Shown here in pieces: positions 49,840 to 61,931 of a stretch of DNA of 64,000 nucleotides. The stretch is from contig OX377202.1 of NCBI GenBank assembly GCA_947396885.1, positions 85,540,408 through 85,604,407 on the forward strand. The letters run 5' to 3'. Within the stretch, counting starts at the first letter, position 1. Every line of letters starts with the position of its first letter. Both the position numbers and the translations under genes were made by a program. The notes beneath the pieces are model-generated. The model was not told the origin of the DNA and searched no databases. It saw only the letters and a list, made by a program, of their open reading frames with translations. Source of the DNA: Heligmosomoides polygyrus polygyrus (lineage: Eukaryota; Nematoda; Chromadorea; Rhabditida; Heligmosomidae).

Positions 49840-52590
49840 AAAAATAATACTTTGATGGCACAATAAAGCTGAATACTGTTTTTCGACACTTTAAAATAAA
49901 GATTTTCTGGTAGCAGCCTTCCAATCATCACTGCTTAATTTGTGCAGGTGTTCTTTTTTTCAGGACATCATGGACACGGTGCATTTTTCTACCTGAAGGA
50001 GTGACGTCTGCATCTGAAATTATGCTCTGAAATAGTATTTGATAAAATGTTGAGTGTTACCTTCTGATGACGAATTAAGTGCTTCTCCTGGATTTTTTTA
50101 AGCGCTCATCGAATCGACTACGGAGCGGCAAACGAATGGTGGACGATGGAATTCCCATGGAAATAATGTTCTGCCATCCTAAGGAAACATCATAAAAAAT
50201 CAAAATGAAGCCTACAAAAATCCAACCCCTATGCATCGTCTAAAAAACAGGCTTCTCCGCAACGATGACGAAGCTGCAATGACGATATGATTAGAATGGA
50301 TCGTATACAAAATCCTCGTTTTTCATGAAAAAATTATTTTTCTAAATATCGACACACTAATCACATGAAAGATGTTACTTTTAGAACCTGCCATTTAAAG
50401 CATAGAAAACACATCTACTAAAGCTTTATAAATTTTCAGGAAGCCCCAAAAAATCTCCGAATTACGGCTGTTTACATGCGGCTACTGCGTTCTCTGACAT
50501 GATCGATCGCAATTGAGATATGGATGGACTCCTCGCTGGAATTTTTTTTTCTGCCTTTTGAAGGGCAGGACGACAGAGAGTGGAATCCCGCTCGGCCATC
50601 AAAAATAGAGCAAATATGCTTTCTTACCATATAGGAATCTAGATCCAAAAAGGGGTCTTTATGCGGGGCGGATGGGGTTCGATTTGTTGTCGATTTTTGC
50701 AGATATGATCAATTTTCGGAAGTCGTGAACTGAATCCCTCACCGTCGTCATCGGAATGATTTCACATAAATGTTCATAACTCAGCTAATTTTTGGAAATT
50801 TAAAAATCCTGCTTGGCCATCAAAAAATAGAGCAAATATGCTTTCTTACCATATAAGAATCTATTTCCAAGAAAGGGGTCTTCATGCAGGGCGGAGGGCG
50901 GGTTCGATTTCTGGTCGATTTTCGGCAAAAATCGACAAATCGAACCCCACCCTCCTCGCATGAAGACCCCTTTTTTATGAAGCATTTTTGTAATCGTAAA
51001 GAAGCGCTTTACCTCTACTTTTTGATGAGCTAGAGAAATTTTCAAATTTCAAAAAACTGGCTGAGTTATGAATATTTTTGTGTTATCACTTCGATGACGA
51101 CGGTGAAGGGTCGATCCGTGTTTCAGTTCACGACTTCCGAAAATTGATCATATCTCGGCCATTTTTCCGAAAATCAAAAATCCCGTCCGGCCATCAAAAA
51201 ATAGAGCAAATATGCTTTCTTACCATATAAAAATCTATTTCCAAGAAAGGGGTCTTCATGCGGGACGGGGGGTCCAATTTTCGTTACGTATTTTTGCGAA
51301 ATGGACCCGATATCGAACCCCTCCCGCCGCGCATAAAGACCGAATTTTTGGAAACTGATTTCTATATAGCGAAAAAGGACTCTTCTTCTAGTTTCTGAAA
51401 AGCTAGCGGAATTTTGAAATTTCGAAGAATTGGTCGAGTTATGAATATTTTTGTGAAGCCACTTCAATATTTTTCTCTCAAAAATCGAACCAACCGCCAC
51501 GCGTGACGACTCCTTTTTTGGAAAACGCTATTTACACGATGAGAAAGGGAGTTTTATCTACTTTATAAAAAGCTAAAAGATTTTTCAAAGTTCGAAAAAC
51601 TTACCGAGTTATGAACCTTTTTGTGAACGTTCAATTTTATGCTCCGATGACGTTGGTGCAAAGCCGACCAGAGGTCGATTAAACCTGTTCTATCCAGAAA
51701 ATCACGATTTTTTCACAGTGAATTAATCAGGACTTCGAGATTCTTGTGGCTGGATTTTATCCGTATGGGTGATATGCTTCGGCTAAACAATAATATTTTT
51801 ATGAAAAATGAGAATTTTGTAGGCGATCCATCCTCAGCGGAGATTCATCGCAGTGGAGAAGCTTAGTTTTTACTGTATTTTAAGCACGACTTCAAACTCT
51901 ATATGGCACAATACCACTCTCTGTCGTCCTGCCCTTCAAAAGGCAGAAAAAAAATTCCAGCGAGGAGTCCATCCATATCTCAATTGCGATCGATCATGTC
52001 AGAGAACGCAGTAGCCGCATGTAAACTGCCGTAACACGGAGATTTTTGGGGCTTCTGGAAAATTCATAAAGCTTTAGTAGATGTGTTTTCTATGCTTTAA
52101 AAGACAGGTTCTAAAAGTAACATCTTCCATGTGATTGGTGTGTCGATATTTTTTCCGTAAATCGAGACGTCTGATCATATAGAATACCGTTTCAGAGAAA
52201 CATAGTTTTATCACTGTGTGTCAAACGGGCTTAAAATTTTATGGGGTACGATTTCATATTCTGATGCTGTTTCCTGCAGGAGAGAAATTACTTTTCAAGC
52301 AAGTCCATCCTTCGGTTGCCATTCCGTCATCGACTCGAAGAGCGCTTCAAAAATCTTGTAGGGAAAGCACTTAGGTCGTCATCAGTAATTAACACTTCAA
52401 ATTTTATAGAGTGCAATTCTGGAAGTATATGTCGCTCATCAGGCAGAAAACTACCGTGTCCATGACGTCCTGGGAAAACCTGAATAAATGAAAATCTCTC
52501 TTTGACTATAAATCTGCAGAAAGGAAATCTTTATTTTTCACTGCACAGTAATCGGCATTAAAATCTTTTTTGATATTCAATCCTATTTTT
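49840..52590. mobile_element. Foldback region, about 600-bp arms and internal tandem repeats
   Basis: The arm 49940-50582 is the reverse complement of about 51918-52490. Shared inner ends: CCACTCTCTGTCGTCCTGCC; outer landmark: CAGGACGTCATGGACACGGT. Weaker homology continues outward on both sides. The centre repeats a block (GGCCATCAAAAAATAGAGCA, AATATGCTTTCTTACCATAT, 'aggggtcttcatgcgggg') at about 50597, 50815 and 51185, with inverted 'gttatgaatatttttgtg' partners. No protein motif. Likely a foldback/long-TIR non-autonomous transposon. Confidence 0.7.
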
Positions 52591-52659
52591 TAACTCCAGG
52601 AAACGCAAGTGCTTGTAAATCTCCGCATTGTCGTAGTCACGCCAGGAAAAAACAACTTA

Positions 52660-52926
52660 TTAATAGATGCAAACATCATCTAAAAACCTGAATTGGAGAG
52701 AGTCCTCTGCCAAAACCGAGAGAGTACGACCCCCCCCCCCCCTCCAGTCGAGGCTACAGTACGACCCCCCCCCCTTCGATTCCCGAACCTCAGGCTTGAT
52801 CCTGGATCCTACTCGGCAGCAGCGGCAGCGGCCAATGCTTAAGCATAGGAGCATCGATTTCTGCCAAATCGATGCCCCTATGCTTATTCATTGGCTGCCG
52901 CTTCTGCCACTGACGCTGCTGCCGAG
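52660..52926. repeat. Poly-C tracts and hairpin element
   Basis: Two poly-C runs (52730-52743, 52766-52774) precede a hairpin at 52809-52926. Left arm ACTCGGCAGCAGCGGCAGCG with ATGCTTAAGCATAGGAGCATCGATTT, closed by its near complement; the loop is 'ctgcc'. Confidence 0.7.
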
Positions 52927-53609
52927 TCTGCCCGCGCCTCTACTCTTCGTCGCCTTTAACGTAGACGACAGATTGGCGCAGTGCGGCGCACAAGCACAAG
53001 TTGTTGCTGGCTCTCTGGCGACAGAGAGTGCGCATCAGCGGCGCTCTCTTGCGTGCACTCTTTCGCCCAATAAGCCCCGCGTATACTTCCCCGCCGCGAC
53101 TTCATTCCTGCGATGAGTTTTGCAAAGCGACGCGAAAGGATGCAAAGCTCTGCAGTGCTCGTCGCTCTGCAAGTGAGGGCAACGACACTCCGTTCAGAAC
53201 TAACGCTGAACACCGCGCGCGGAGCGAAAATTATGCCATACCGGCGATGGACGCTCTAAGCCATCGCGGTGGCCGCGGAGGAGTATCATTTGATTATTCG
53301 GCCGCGTGCGCTGGTCATAATCTAAGCGAACTGACCGCTACGATGGCATTGCGGCGATGGAAGTATGCTCCCGCTTAACGCAGGGGCTCCCGCGCTGTCG
53401 GCGTTATCGACGACGGGTCACGCAAGTATACCATACAGAGTGTGGCACTTGAATCAGGACAAATCTACATATATTCAAACATACCGTCATATCATAATTC
53501 CGCCAGAAGTCCCGATTGGCGTCCATGAAAACCAGAAGTTCTTAGTAAACAGATATAAGCGTCAGAAATGCATCGATGTTGTATACCAGTGCGGAGTGCT
53601 ACTAATAAT
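52927..53609. other. No gene identified
   Basis: GC-rich then mixed. The overlapping frames 53001-53378 (+) and 52956-53213 (-) have no recognised domain and occupy the same bases, so neither is called. Confidence 0.4.
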
Positions 53610-54090
53610 TCGATTCCTCGGTTTCACGAGATTCGCCGTTAACGATATTGTGGCATGCTTCTGAGGAATTTGAGGAAGGCTCTGCAAACCCTGCGAGGAA
53701 AACCCCACTCGCGGGAACGCGTGACAAGAACTGCGGTTGTAGTGGGAAAAGCCCAGGCGAAGATTTTGGAAGACACGGGGATGTAAAACTGTCGCCGAAG
53801 AAGTTTACCTGCGAGTTTTGCAGACTGTAGTGAAATCATGGATGGTGACTGTAGCCTCAAGGAGGCATACGTCTTCCAGCAGGATACCGGCTCACACGAG
53901 CCATTTAGTCCAAAACTGGCAGCTCCATAACTTGGACACGCTTTAGTCTAGAGAGACCGCCCCCAATAGGCCGGACTTGAATCCCATGGACGCTTGGGTA
54001 TCACGTTTGTAGCGCAATCGAAAGGGTATCAAGAGGAGTAACCCTAGCGTCACATGTTTTCGTACCGCTATTCACGCAGCACTCTCTAAT
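53610..54090 (+). pseudogene. Tc1-like transposase remnant
   Basis: About 53855-54060 on the plus strand gives KEAYVFQQDTGSHEP (FQQDGAPAH-like block with a catalytic Asp), followed after stops by DLNPMDAWV-like residues in a different frame, the block before the last acidic catalytic residue of Tc1-type enzymes. Multiple stops. The N-terminal part (RKALQTLRGKPHSRERV) is only weakly similar. Confidence 0.6.
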
Positions 54091-55422
54091 ATGAACAGCT
54101 CTCTTTTAAAATGAGTGTGTGAGCGTTTCAGGTCTATCCTAGTGGTGAGGGGCACATAACGAAAAGCTCTATGTAATGAATTGACTTGGGATCCACGGAG
54201 CGACTTGTACAGATTAAAATAGGGCCTAATCTGAAAAAGAATCCAAAAAATTGCACTCGGTTTCGCCACAGTTGTAAACAGACTTAACTATGTCCCCTTC
54301 ATTATGCTGTATCCGGGTTGTACCAAGCCAGGCGACAGTCAGTTGTATTTGAATACGCTTGGCCCGCTAGGCGTCTTTACAACGCAGCGCTTTTTTGTTT
54401 ATCGTTTGTTTGTTCGTTTGTTTTTTTTTTGTTTTTGGTTCATATTTTGTCCTCTTGAAGCGGCTCCGTGAGTCTCAAGTAAACTGGTTGCATCATTTTT
54501 ATTCATGTTTCCCTCTCCAACTAGGATAGATCCGAATTTTGTATTTCAATTGTATTTTGTCTTAAGAAATTTGTTTGAAAATAGAAAGTTTATTTTTCCG
54601 CATCAAAACGTCCTTGCAACCAGTGTCACCTAGAGTTTAATACACATGTCAGAGCATTCGTTCAGTGCCAATCACTGACCACATACTATGGTATGGCAGA
54701 AGCAGTGTGGCTAAGAAGTGTTGATTTATGTGCAGTGCAGTAGACGATGAGGTCTTCCTGCAAGTCGAGCTACGATTACCATGACAAAAGTGCCGTGCTT
54801 TACAACAGCCCGCGGACTATCGTTGGTGTCAGAATAAATATCGTCTTCGTGATGACTCTAATGTAAGAATGGAGCGCTTTGACAATTCATTTCATTCACT
54901 CGACAAATGTGTACTCAACAAGGAACTTATGAAGAATCATATGCTATTACTCGCACGCCAAAATTGAGTACCGTCAATGGTTCCTAATGCATTAGGCACA
55001 GGTTTCTATAACGAGATACGTAGAGAATTACCGTGAGCCTTTCATAGTGTTACTATCCTTGCTTGCAAATATTCCAGAAGTTGACTATGATGCTCCTTTC
55101 CTTGTGACAGACGGTGGGAATCCACGGTTGGCTAAAGCGGGCTAGCATGATACAGGTTGCGGTGATAGTAGCAACATCGTTGTAATACAGCAACATCATT
55201 TTTAACAAGCAATACAAGTTGGAGGGGTTGAGACCTTTCTGGATTTGGATATTTACTATATATAGGCTGCGGTATGATAGAACATTTCACTTTCCTAGCG
55301 GCAGCCCAGCCTAGCACTATGATTGCGCTAGAAAAAAAGGTAAGAAACTCATCGTTGTATGGGTGATGCCCAACCTTATTGTGCCTAATTCTGTTGTTGT
55401 GTGCAGTGTGCTTATATTAACA
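54091..55422. other. No gene identified
   Basis: 1.3 kb without a supported exon, element end or tandem repeat, apart from poly-T/TTTG-rich sequence at 54390-54450. Confidence 0.4.
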
Positions 55423-55874
55423 AATATCACCAGGAGACCATCTCAGCAGTATGTAGGTCGGAACGGCGCAAGTGTTGTACATAGGTAGAACCGCCTCCCT
55501 CTGGGAAAAAACTTATGCAACTATCTCGACCCCAATACAACTCTGCGTAGAGCTAGAGGCGAGGAGTTTTGGGCCGTTTGCCTGCAGGCGGACTCAATTT
55601 GGCTGGAAACGGCGATGACGAGCGAACGACAGGTGCAGTGGGTAGAGAGGCGGTTAAACCTCACGATCGCTGTTTCCAGTCAACTTGAGCTCGCCCCTCG
55701 CGCGCAGGTAGGACTAACGCCGCCAACGGCCCAATTTCAGCTGGCCCTAACTCTGTGCAGAGTTGTATTGGGGTCGAGATATTTGCACTTTGTAGTTTCC
55801 CAGAGAGAGGTGGTTCTTCCCATATACAACACTTGGGCCGTTCCGACCTACCGTTGAGACAGCCTCCTGGTCAG
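55423..55874. mobile_element. Foldback MITE, about 170-bp imperfect arms
   Basis: Outer ends ACCAGGAG...CTCCTGGT. Arms share GTAGGTCGGAACGGC.CAAGT, 'ctctgggaaa' and ATCTCGACCCCAATACAACT. An 80-codon frame (55615-55857) is a by-product of the right arm. Confidence 0.75.
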
Positions 55875-56796
55875 ACTTTCTATTCACATGCACAAGGCAG
55901 GTGAATAAGGAGCATCCTTAACTCTTATTGCGCCAACTGTGCCCAACATTAACATCCGTTTTCACTTTGCCTCCTTGCCGTAACCTTGGTATATGACCTA
56001 GCCTGGTCATTGCATCCTGTTGTGTACTTTTTTATCTCTCCTTATTGGATGGGGAATCGTTAGGCAAGCAAAACAAATGCCAAACAAATTTTTCTCAGGT
56101 AATGAAGAATTATGATGTTAAACGCGAACCGAACCCCACTTCACGAACCTGCACCCATTCCAGTTTTCGTCTTTCAACAAGGCTCTATGTAAGTGAACCA
56201 TCAATTCTGGCATGACGTGATGAGATATCTTGATATATTCCTATCGCGTCGCACGGCAGTGGATGTATAAACAAAGCATTACTGAGAGCAACTTGCTGAA
56301 GTTCCTCGGCGTGAAACACGTTGCCGAAATCGTGCGGATAATATGTTTTAACTCTCCATAGTTTCTATTCCTTCCCATGTTTAAGTGGTCCTTTCGTTTT
56401 TTTCTTATAAACGTCTTGACAGTGTTTTGCACATCTTCACTGTTCTTGATCCGGAACATTCCGTATGCTAACATTTCTATATGTTGCACCTCCTTGTCAG
56501 TAAGTCACAGTGGTCTGACACGTTGCTTTCCGAAGGTGCTCTTTTGTTCTTCACCAGGCACTTCGAATAGGTTTTCTGACGACTGCTTTAACTTGTCTCC
56601 AATTTCGTTTATCGCTCACCATGAGATTTAGTTGGTTCTTGATTAGTTTTGGATTAGGATTAAAAAAGGACACTCAGTCTTCATGGGCAACTTTTTCAGG
56701 TGACTCGCCCCTCTAGTTGTGCTGCGATCGTTTTCTTGACGCCAAACAATTTGATTAAAGCAACGCATTCGTGTAAATGTAGCTCAGAATAGGTGA
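55875..56796. other. No gene identified
   Basis: Short frames on both strands without recognised domain. Nothing repetitive seen. Confidence 0.4.
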
Positions 56797-57411
56797 GTGG
56801 AAACCAGGGATGGGCGGAAATTTTGAAAATTTTCCCAGAAAACAGAAAACAGAAAATCGCTTTCGTCAGAAAACAGAAATCAGAAAACAGAAAGGCCAAA
56901 AACGCCAGAAAACAGAAAAATCAGAAAACAGAAAACAGAAAATTTCGCAATTATCATACTACCTAATTATTCAATCCGAAGATTTATTTGTCCAGTAGCA
57001 AGTGCTTTTTGCACGACTATAAATTGGTCGTGGACCAGCGTTTTAACTTCCAAGCCTTTATAGGAGTGGCTTATAAATGATGAATTTTTCCTACTGCATT
57101 CATATTAAAATACAGCGGTTTAAGGCTCACAGTCCAAATGTAGGTGTAATCTCAAAACAGACGATTCGCTAGATTAGGGGTCCCACTAGTAAGAGACTGA
57201 CCCTATAGAGCACCAAACGCGGACCAAAGATGTTTTGGGTACTGGCTTGATATTTCACAGAACAAAACGAGAGTGCGACTGAAGAGGCTGTCAGCGCAAA
57301 AAATTTTGGTGAAAGTGTTTCTTTAAATACGTAGACATTATTTAATGAGGATCAAACATATACCCCTTCCATCATATTATTATTATTCATCATACATTCA
57401 TATCATATTAT

Positions 57412-58316
57412 TAGGGGGGCCAAAAGTAATGAGACACCCCATGCCGTGTCCATATATCTCGTGGGTGGAGTCCGGTTTCGTGCTTATCGTATTTGTATGT
57501 TTGTATGCTACTTATTAAATGCCACCTGAGAACTTACCACTTCCGCCCTTTCCAGAAGCATGCCAAAACCCCAGTCTGTCTCATGCCGAAACCCCGGTCT
57601 GACGAGTCGACCTGTGTCGCGCAAATCTCGCCCAATTCCCTACCCCGAGCAGCCTGGGCTCAATATTCACGCAGGATGAGAAGTACGTCTTCTACCTTAA
57701 CCCTGCCAAGCAGCGAGTCCGGGTGAGGCTTGGTAACCTGTTACCGACCTTCGTTCGGCGAGATGTTCACGGCGAGAGCACCTTTGGAGCTTCTGGGTCT
57801 GCGCCCATGGATCGGTTTACCGGAAGCTGCTTCCCAAAAGCACTACGATGAACTCCGAGGTCATGTTGAACGAAATGGAAGAGATGGGCCGACGACTCGC
57901 TTTTATTCATTCGCAGCGCTTCAAGAAGGTCCTCCTCTTCGACAACGCCGCACCCCATCGGGAACAAGTAACCACGGATAAGCTTGGCCATCTGGGCTAC
58001 GTTTACGTGCCTCACCCATCGTATTCGCCGGACATCTCTCCATGCGACTACCATCACTTCTTGGGCCTACGGGACTTCCTGGTCGGAAGGGACACAAAAA
58101 CCCAAGGAGTCCTTGACAACCATATCGAGCAGTTGATCAACACCAGGCCCAAGCAGTTCTGTAAGGATGGGATCAGGAAGTTGACTGAGCGATGGCAGCA
58201 AGGTCAGTGCCCTTAATGGCAAATACATTCCTCAGCATCGTTGAGTTGTAATTGAGTTATAAAGAGATAAAGTTTTTTTTTTCAATTTGTCTCATTACTT
58301 TTGCCCCCCCCCCCTA
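57412..58316 (+). mobile_element. Internally deleted mariner inside the hAT element
   Basis: Terminal repeats of about 24 bp (GGGGGGCCAAAAGTAATGAG and complement) between TA dinucleotides at 57412-57413 and 58315-58316. The transposase survives from QDEKYVFYLNPAKQRVR (first catalytic Asp region, about 57670) through frameshifts to the frame 57848-58216, with LLFDNAAPHREQ and HPSYSPDISPCDYHHFLGLR. The second and third Asp are both present with 34 residues between them. The N-terminal DNA-binding part is deleted. Confidence 0.87.
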
Positions 58317-59620
58317 AAACATCTCAATTTGCATGGGAGGGAGACATGCCCGATTGGCAATTATCGCCCGATTTGCCTGCAGCCCGTAGTCTACAAGCTG
58401 TTCACTCCAGTCCTCCTGAATAGGGTTAGCAGAACGCTGGACGAAGGACGGCTATGCGAACAAGCAGGATTTCGGAGAGGATCCAGCATGATCGACCACA
58501 TACACACCATTACGAAGTTCATGGAAGTTGCGTGGGAGTGGAATACCGCCCTAAGTTCATCGACCTGAAAAAGGCATTCGACTCCGTCGAAACTGAGGCA
58601 GTCATCGAAACTCTGCTCGCTCAGGATGTTCCTACTCAGTACATCAGAGTCAAAGTGGATTAACGACCAAGATCTCACCACTCCACAACGACGACATCAT
58701 CGACGTAAAGAGAGGGGTTCAGCAGGGAGAGACCGTATTCTCAAAGCTCTTCAGCACCACCCTCGAAAACGCCATGCGCGAACTAAAATGGGAAGACATG
58801 GAGTTGAGGTCAACGGCCGGCAACTGACCATCTTAGGTTTGCTGATGACATCGTGCTCATAACACCGAGCATGGCCAGGCCGAGCGAACGCTAGCCCACT
58901 TCGATCGTGTATGTGGGATCTCTAGACTGCAGCGGAATCTTACGAAGACGACGTTCATGAGAAACGGACGAGTTTATGATGCCCCATTCTCGCTCAACGG
59001 AACGAACATCTCCGAGTGCTCCAGCTACGTGTATCTGGTTCGCGAAGTCAACATGAGCAACGGGCTAGCACCGGAGCTGGGTATGAGGAAACGAGTGGTT
59101 TGGGGAGCTTTTAAAGAGCGTGAAATCGTGAAGAAGACGAAGAACGTCCGACTCCATGCTAGCTTATTCGATTCCACTGCTCTTCCTGCCCTAACATACG
59201 CCTCAGACCTGCGCTATACGGAAGCGGGATGAACACGTGATCAGCGACGCGCAGCGTGGAATGGAGAGCGCGATGCTTGGAGTAACACGACTTCGCCGAC
59301 GTTCGAAGATCAGGGACGCTGTCGCATGGGCGAAGTCGTCGAAAATTAGGTGGGCCGGCCACGTAATGCGATTCGCAGACACCCGCTGGACGAGAGCCGT
59401 CACTGACTGGATTCCGCGAGATGTCAAGAGAATACCAGGATGCCCACCAACGCACTGGTCGGACTTCTTCGTGGAAGCCCTGAAAGAACGATATGACGCT
59501 CTCCGTGTCCGTCCGGCGAGGAGGATCCATTGGAGCACTCTGTCAACCGACAAGGACAAATGGAGACGTTGCTGGTGCCCGTTCGAATAACTCGATGATC
59601 ACCGGGACGACAGATGATAG
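58317..59620 (+). pseudogene. RTE-like LINE fragment
   Basis: Same family as 26785-28012. 58340-58568 gives YRPICLQPVVYKLFTPVLLN and EQAGFRRGSSMIDHIHTI. 58563-58663 gives DLKKAFDSVETEAVIETLLA (motif A). The ADD region (58835-58865) is frameshifted and only partly readable. 58957-59232 gives SSYVYLVREVNMSNGLAPEL, and 59237-59590 gives KIRWAGHVMRFADTRWTRAV ending WCPFE. At least four frame changes; no endonuclease. Confidence 0.8.
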
Positions 59621-60000
59621 ATGTGATAAATTAAAAAATTTATGTAAATTCATGTGTGACTCCATGTCAGCAGCACTTATACAATCAAACAAACAAAGTG
59701 GTATAGTTTGAAGTGCATAGTGCAATTTCTACAAGGGCAGATCCAGAAACTTACATGCTTGCAATTTAAAATACTCTAGAAACATTATTTTGAGATGAAA
59801 CTCATGATTCTATGATACTTTTTGGATTCTCTTTATTGGGTTTCTGTTATATAATTTTTTCGCAGCTCTATTTTCTGTTTTCTGGCAAATTTAGGCCATT
59901 TTCCCAGAAAACAGAAAACAGAAAAAATTTGCCCAAAATGGCCAGAAAATCAGAAAACAGAAAACAGAAAACAGAAATTCCGCCCACCCCTGGTGGAAAC

Positions 60001-61299
60001 GTGCTACACAATTCGAAAAGCAAGCAGATTTGATGATTGGCTCGAATACCTTGTAGGGTTGTCGCATGTGTTCAGATCTGAAGTCTGCGCGATATGGTAA
60101 GGAACTGTCAGTGGCGCAATACAGGAATGGGGGCGCAGCAACCCGGGCCTTGCTTCTCCATTTTCGATCCATCTAGGATGCGCTTTGGCACACCCAGCAG
60201 CCTCTGCAGCGGCCCTGGCCTTGGATTTGAAGGGGTTATACGTCCGATCGAGCGCGACTCCTGCCGTGTCGGTACGGTAGGTTCGCGACAACTCGTACAC
60301 TAAAATTACACGAGAGCGCATGGCCTACTGCTAGTTCGCCCGGGCGAATTGTCTTGAACCTTCAGTACTATGTACAAAATTATAGAGTTTGGGCCATTGC
60401 GGTCGTGCCTGAGGCACACGCGGAGTTCCTCTGGCCATTATGGCCGTTTTTGCTTTTACGATGCTTTTTTATTTCTTATGCAGATGTGAAGCTTGGTAGA
60501 AGGGGTGGAGGATGCAATGTGCTCTCCTTCGCTGACAGTAATACGCAATTAAAAAATCACAGTAAAGCGAAATACGAAATATTACATTTGGCATAATCCC
60601 TTCAAAGCTCACCTATTTCTTAAACTTGCAATAATTTTGAATCTCTACTAAATCAAATCCTGACACTCTTCTATCTCATCGGTCCTACTACTCTTCTACT
60701 CTCTTCTTCTGCTTCGAATCACTTCCATAATACAATATTTCAGATATGGCGTCAGAAGCACAGAAGCATTAACACGTCAAATCATCGTCATCCTTATTTC
60801 AACATTCTCATTATCCTTACCATGTCTCCTGTGCATCAAAATAACTGCGTTTTATATTTGCCAATGCGAGTTTGTTTCTGATGCAGTGTTACGATTCTGT
60901 AAATTTCGCACCAAAGGGAAAGATGAAATTGAGAAACACTTGAGCCTGTTTAATGTTACGTTTTTATTTGATTGTGTTCATTTTTTTTTGTATAGCGCAC
61001 AAACATGTGCAAGAAATAAATAAATAAATTCTATAGGCTCGAGCAGACAACTTTGTCTCCGTACCTGTTCTATTTGCTAGATAACAACAGAAAACAATGA
61101 TACCAAATGCAAAACAACATCACAGATTTCAAGATTCAATCACCAGCCCTAACCGTGAATGCTCGTGCGGACTTCGCTCTCCGTTACCATTCATCGGTGA
61201 TTTCAACCTACTTTTATACCAATTGTTGTCTGTTAAACTACTTTGCATTCAACCTAAATTTTTAGTAAAATAGCGCCTAAGACTCAGCATGTTCTGAAA
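60001..61299. other. No gene identified
   Basis: 1.3 kb without a supported exon or element. AATA-repeat-like 'aataaataaataaatt' at 61014-61029 may be the tail of a lost LINE. Confidence 0.4.
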
Positions 61300-61931
61300 T
61301 CTGGTGCATTATCGTCCCCTCATCAATCAATGCCGCACTCTCTGCCAGACTTGATCCTGTGCTCCATCCTGATAGGATGTTTGTTGGTTCCCTGCTTGAT
61401 AAAGCCCTGGAAATCCATAGAGATTCTACGGTCCAGCAATTACAATTGCTCTCAAAGATAAGATCCCTGGCGAGTTTTCTGCGTTCCTGGAATGCGAGAA
61501 GCGTGAACGCAGTGTGGTAATGGGCGGGATTGATGATGAACCGATGGAAGCTCGGCCCTCTGACCGGCAAAAACGCCTTGAAGAGAAGATCAACAACGTC
61601 TTCGATGTTATAAATGTAGAATGTCGACCATCTAAAATCTACCGTTAAAAAATGGACCCTACACGTCCACGCTTAGTTCAAGTTGTCTTCCCTTGCCAAG
61701 CTCATTGGTGTACTGCTTTAGCAAATGCTCGTTTGCTTAAAAATCAAGATTTCCCAATGATTTCCCAATGAATTGATAAGAAGGAGCGTGACAGCAGAAG
61801 AACGACAACAGGAATATGAGCTCCGCCAGACGGCAAGAAATCGAAACAAACACAACGGATTCAAAGAGTGGGTTGTCTATAAAGTAATCTTATCCGTGCT
61901 TCGGAAATCCCTCACAAATACTCTGAAAATT
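61300..61931 (+). pseudogene. CR1-like LINE ORF1 (C-terminal part)
   Basis: Frames read GEFSAFLECEKRERSVVMGG, RLEEKINNVFDVINVECRPS, then PRLVQVVFPCQAHWCTALAN and, in another frame (61773-61930), RRSVTAEERQQEYELRQTAR. This order is that of the nucleic-acid-binding ORF1 protein of CR1-type LINEs. Stops (after SKIYR) and shifts break it. The end (KEWVVYK) runs to the insertion point of the tRNA-like array, beyond which ORF2 starts. Confidence 0.72.

Larger units (their letters stand above)
56805..59992. mobile_element. hAT-type element with 8-bp target duplication
   Basis: Ends CAGGGATGGGCGGAAATTT and complement of CAGGGGTGGGCGGAATTTC, typical of hAT termini. Flanked by a perfect 8-bp duplication GTGGAAAC at 56797-56804 and 59993-60000. 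Subterminal CAGAAAACAGAAAA arrays occur at both ends in the same, not inverted, orientation (56823-56945 and 59905-59980). No hAT transposase is present; the interior has been filled by a mariner and an RTE-like fragment. Non-autonomous. Confidence 0.87.

Noticed and set aside
53001..53378. 125-codon GC-rich frame as a gene
   Set aside because: It lies just past a hairpin element, overlaps an equally open frame on the other strand, and has no domain.
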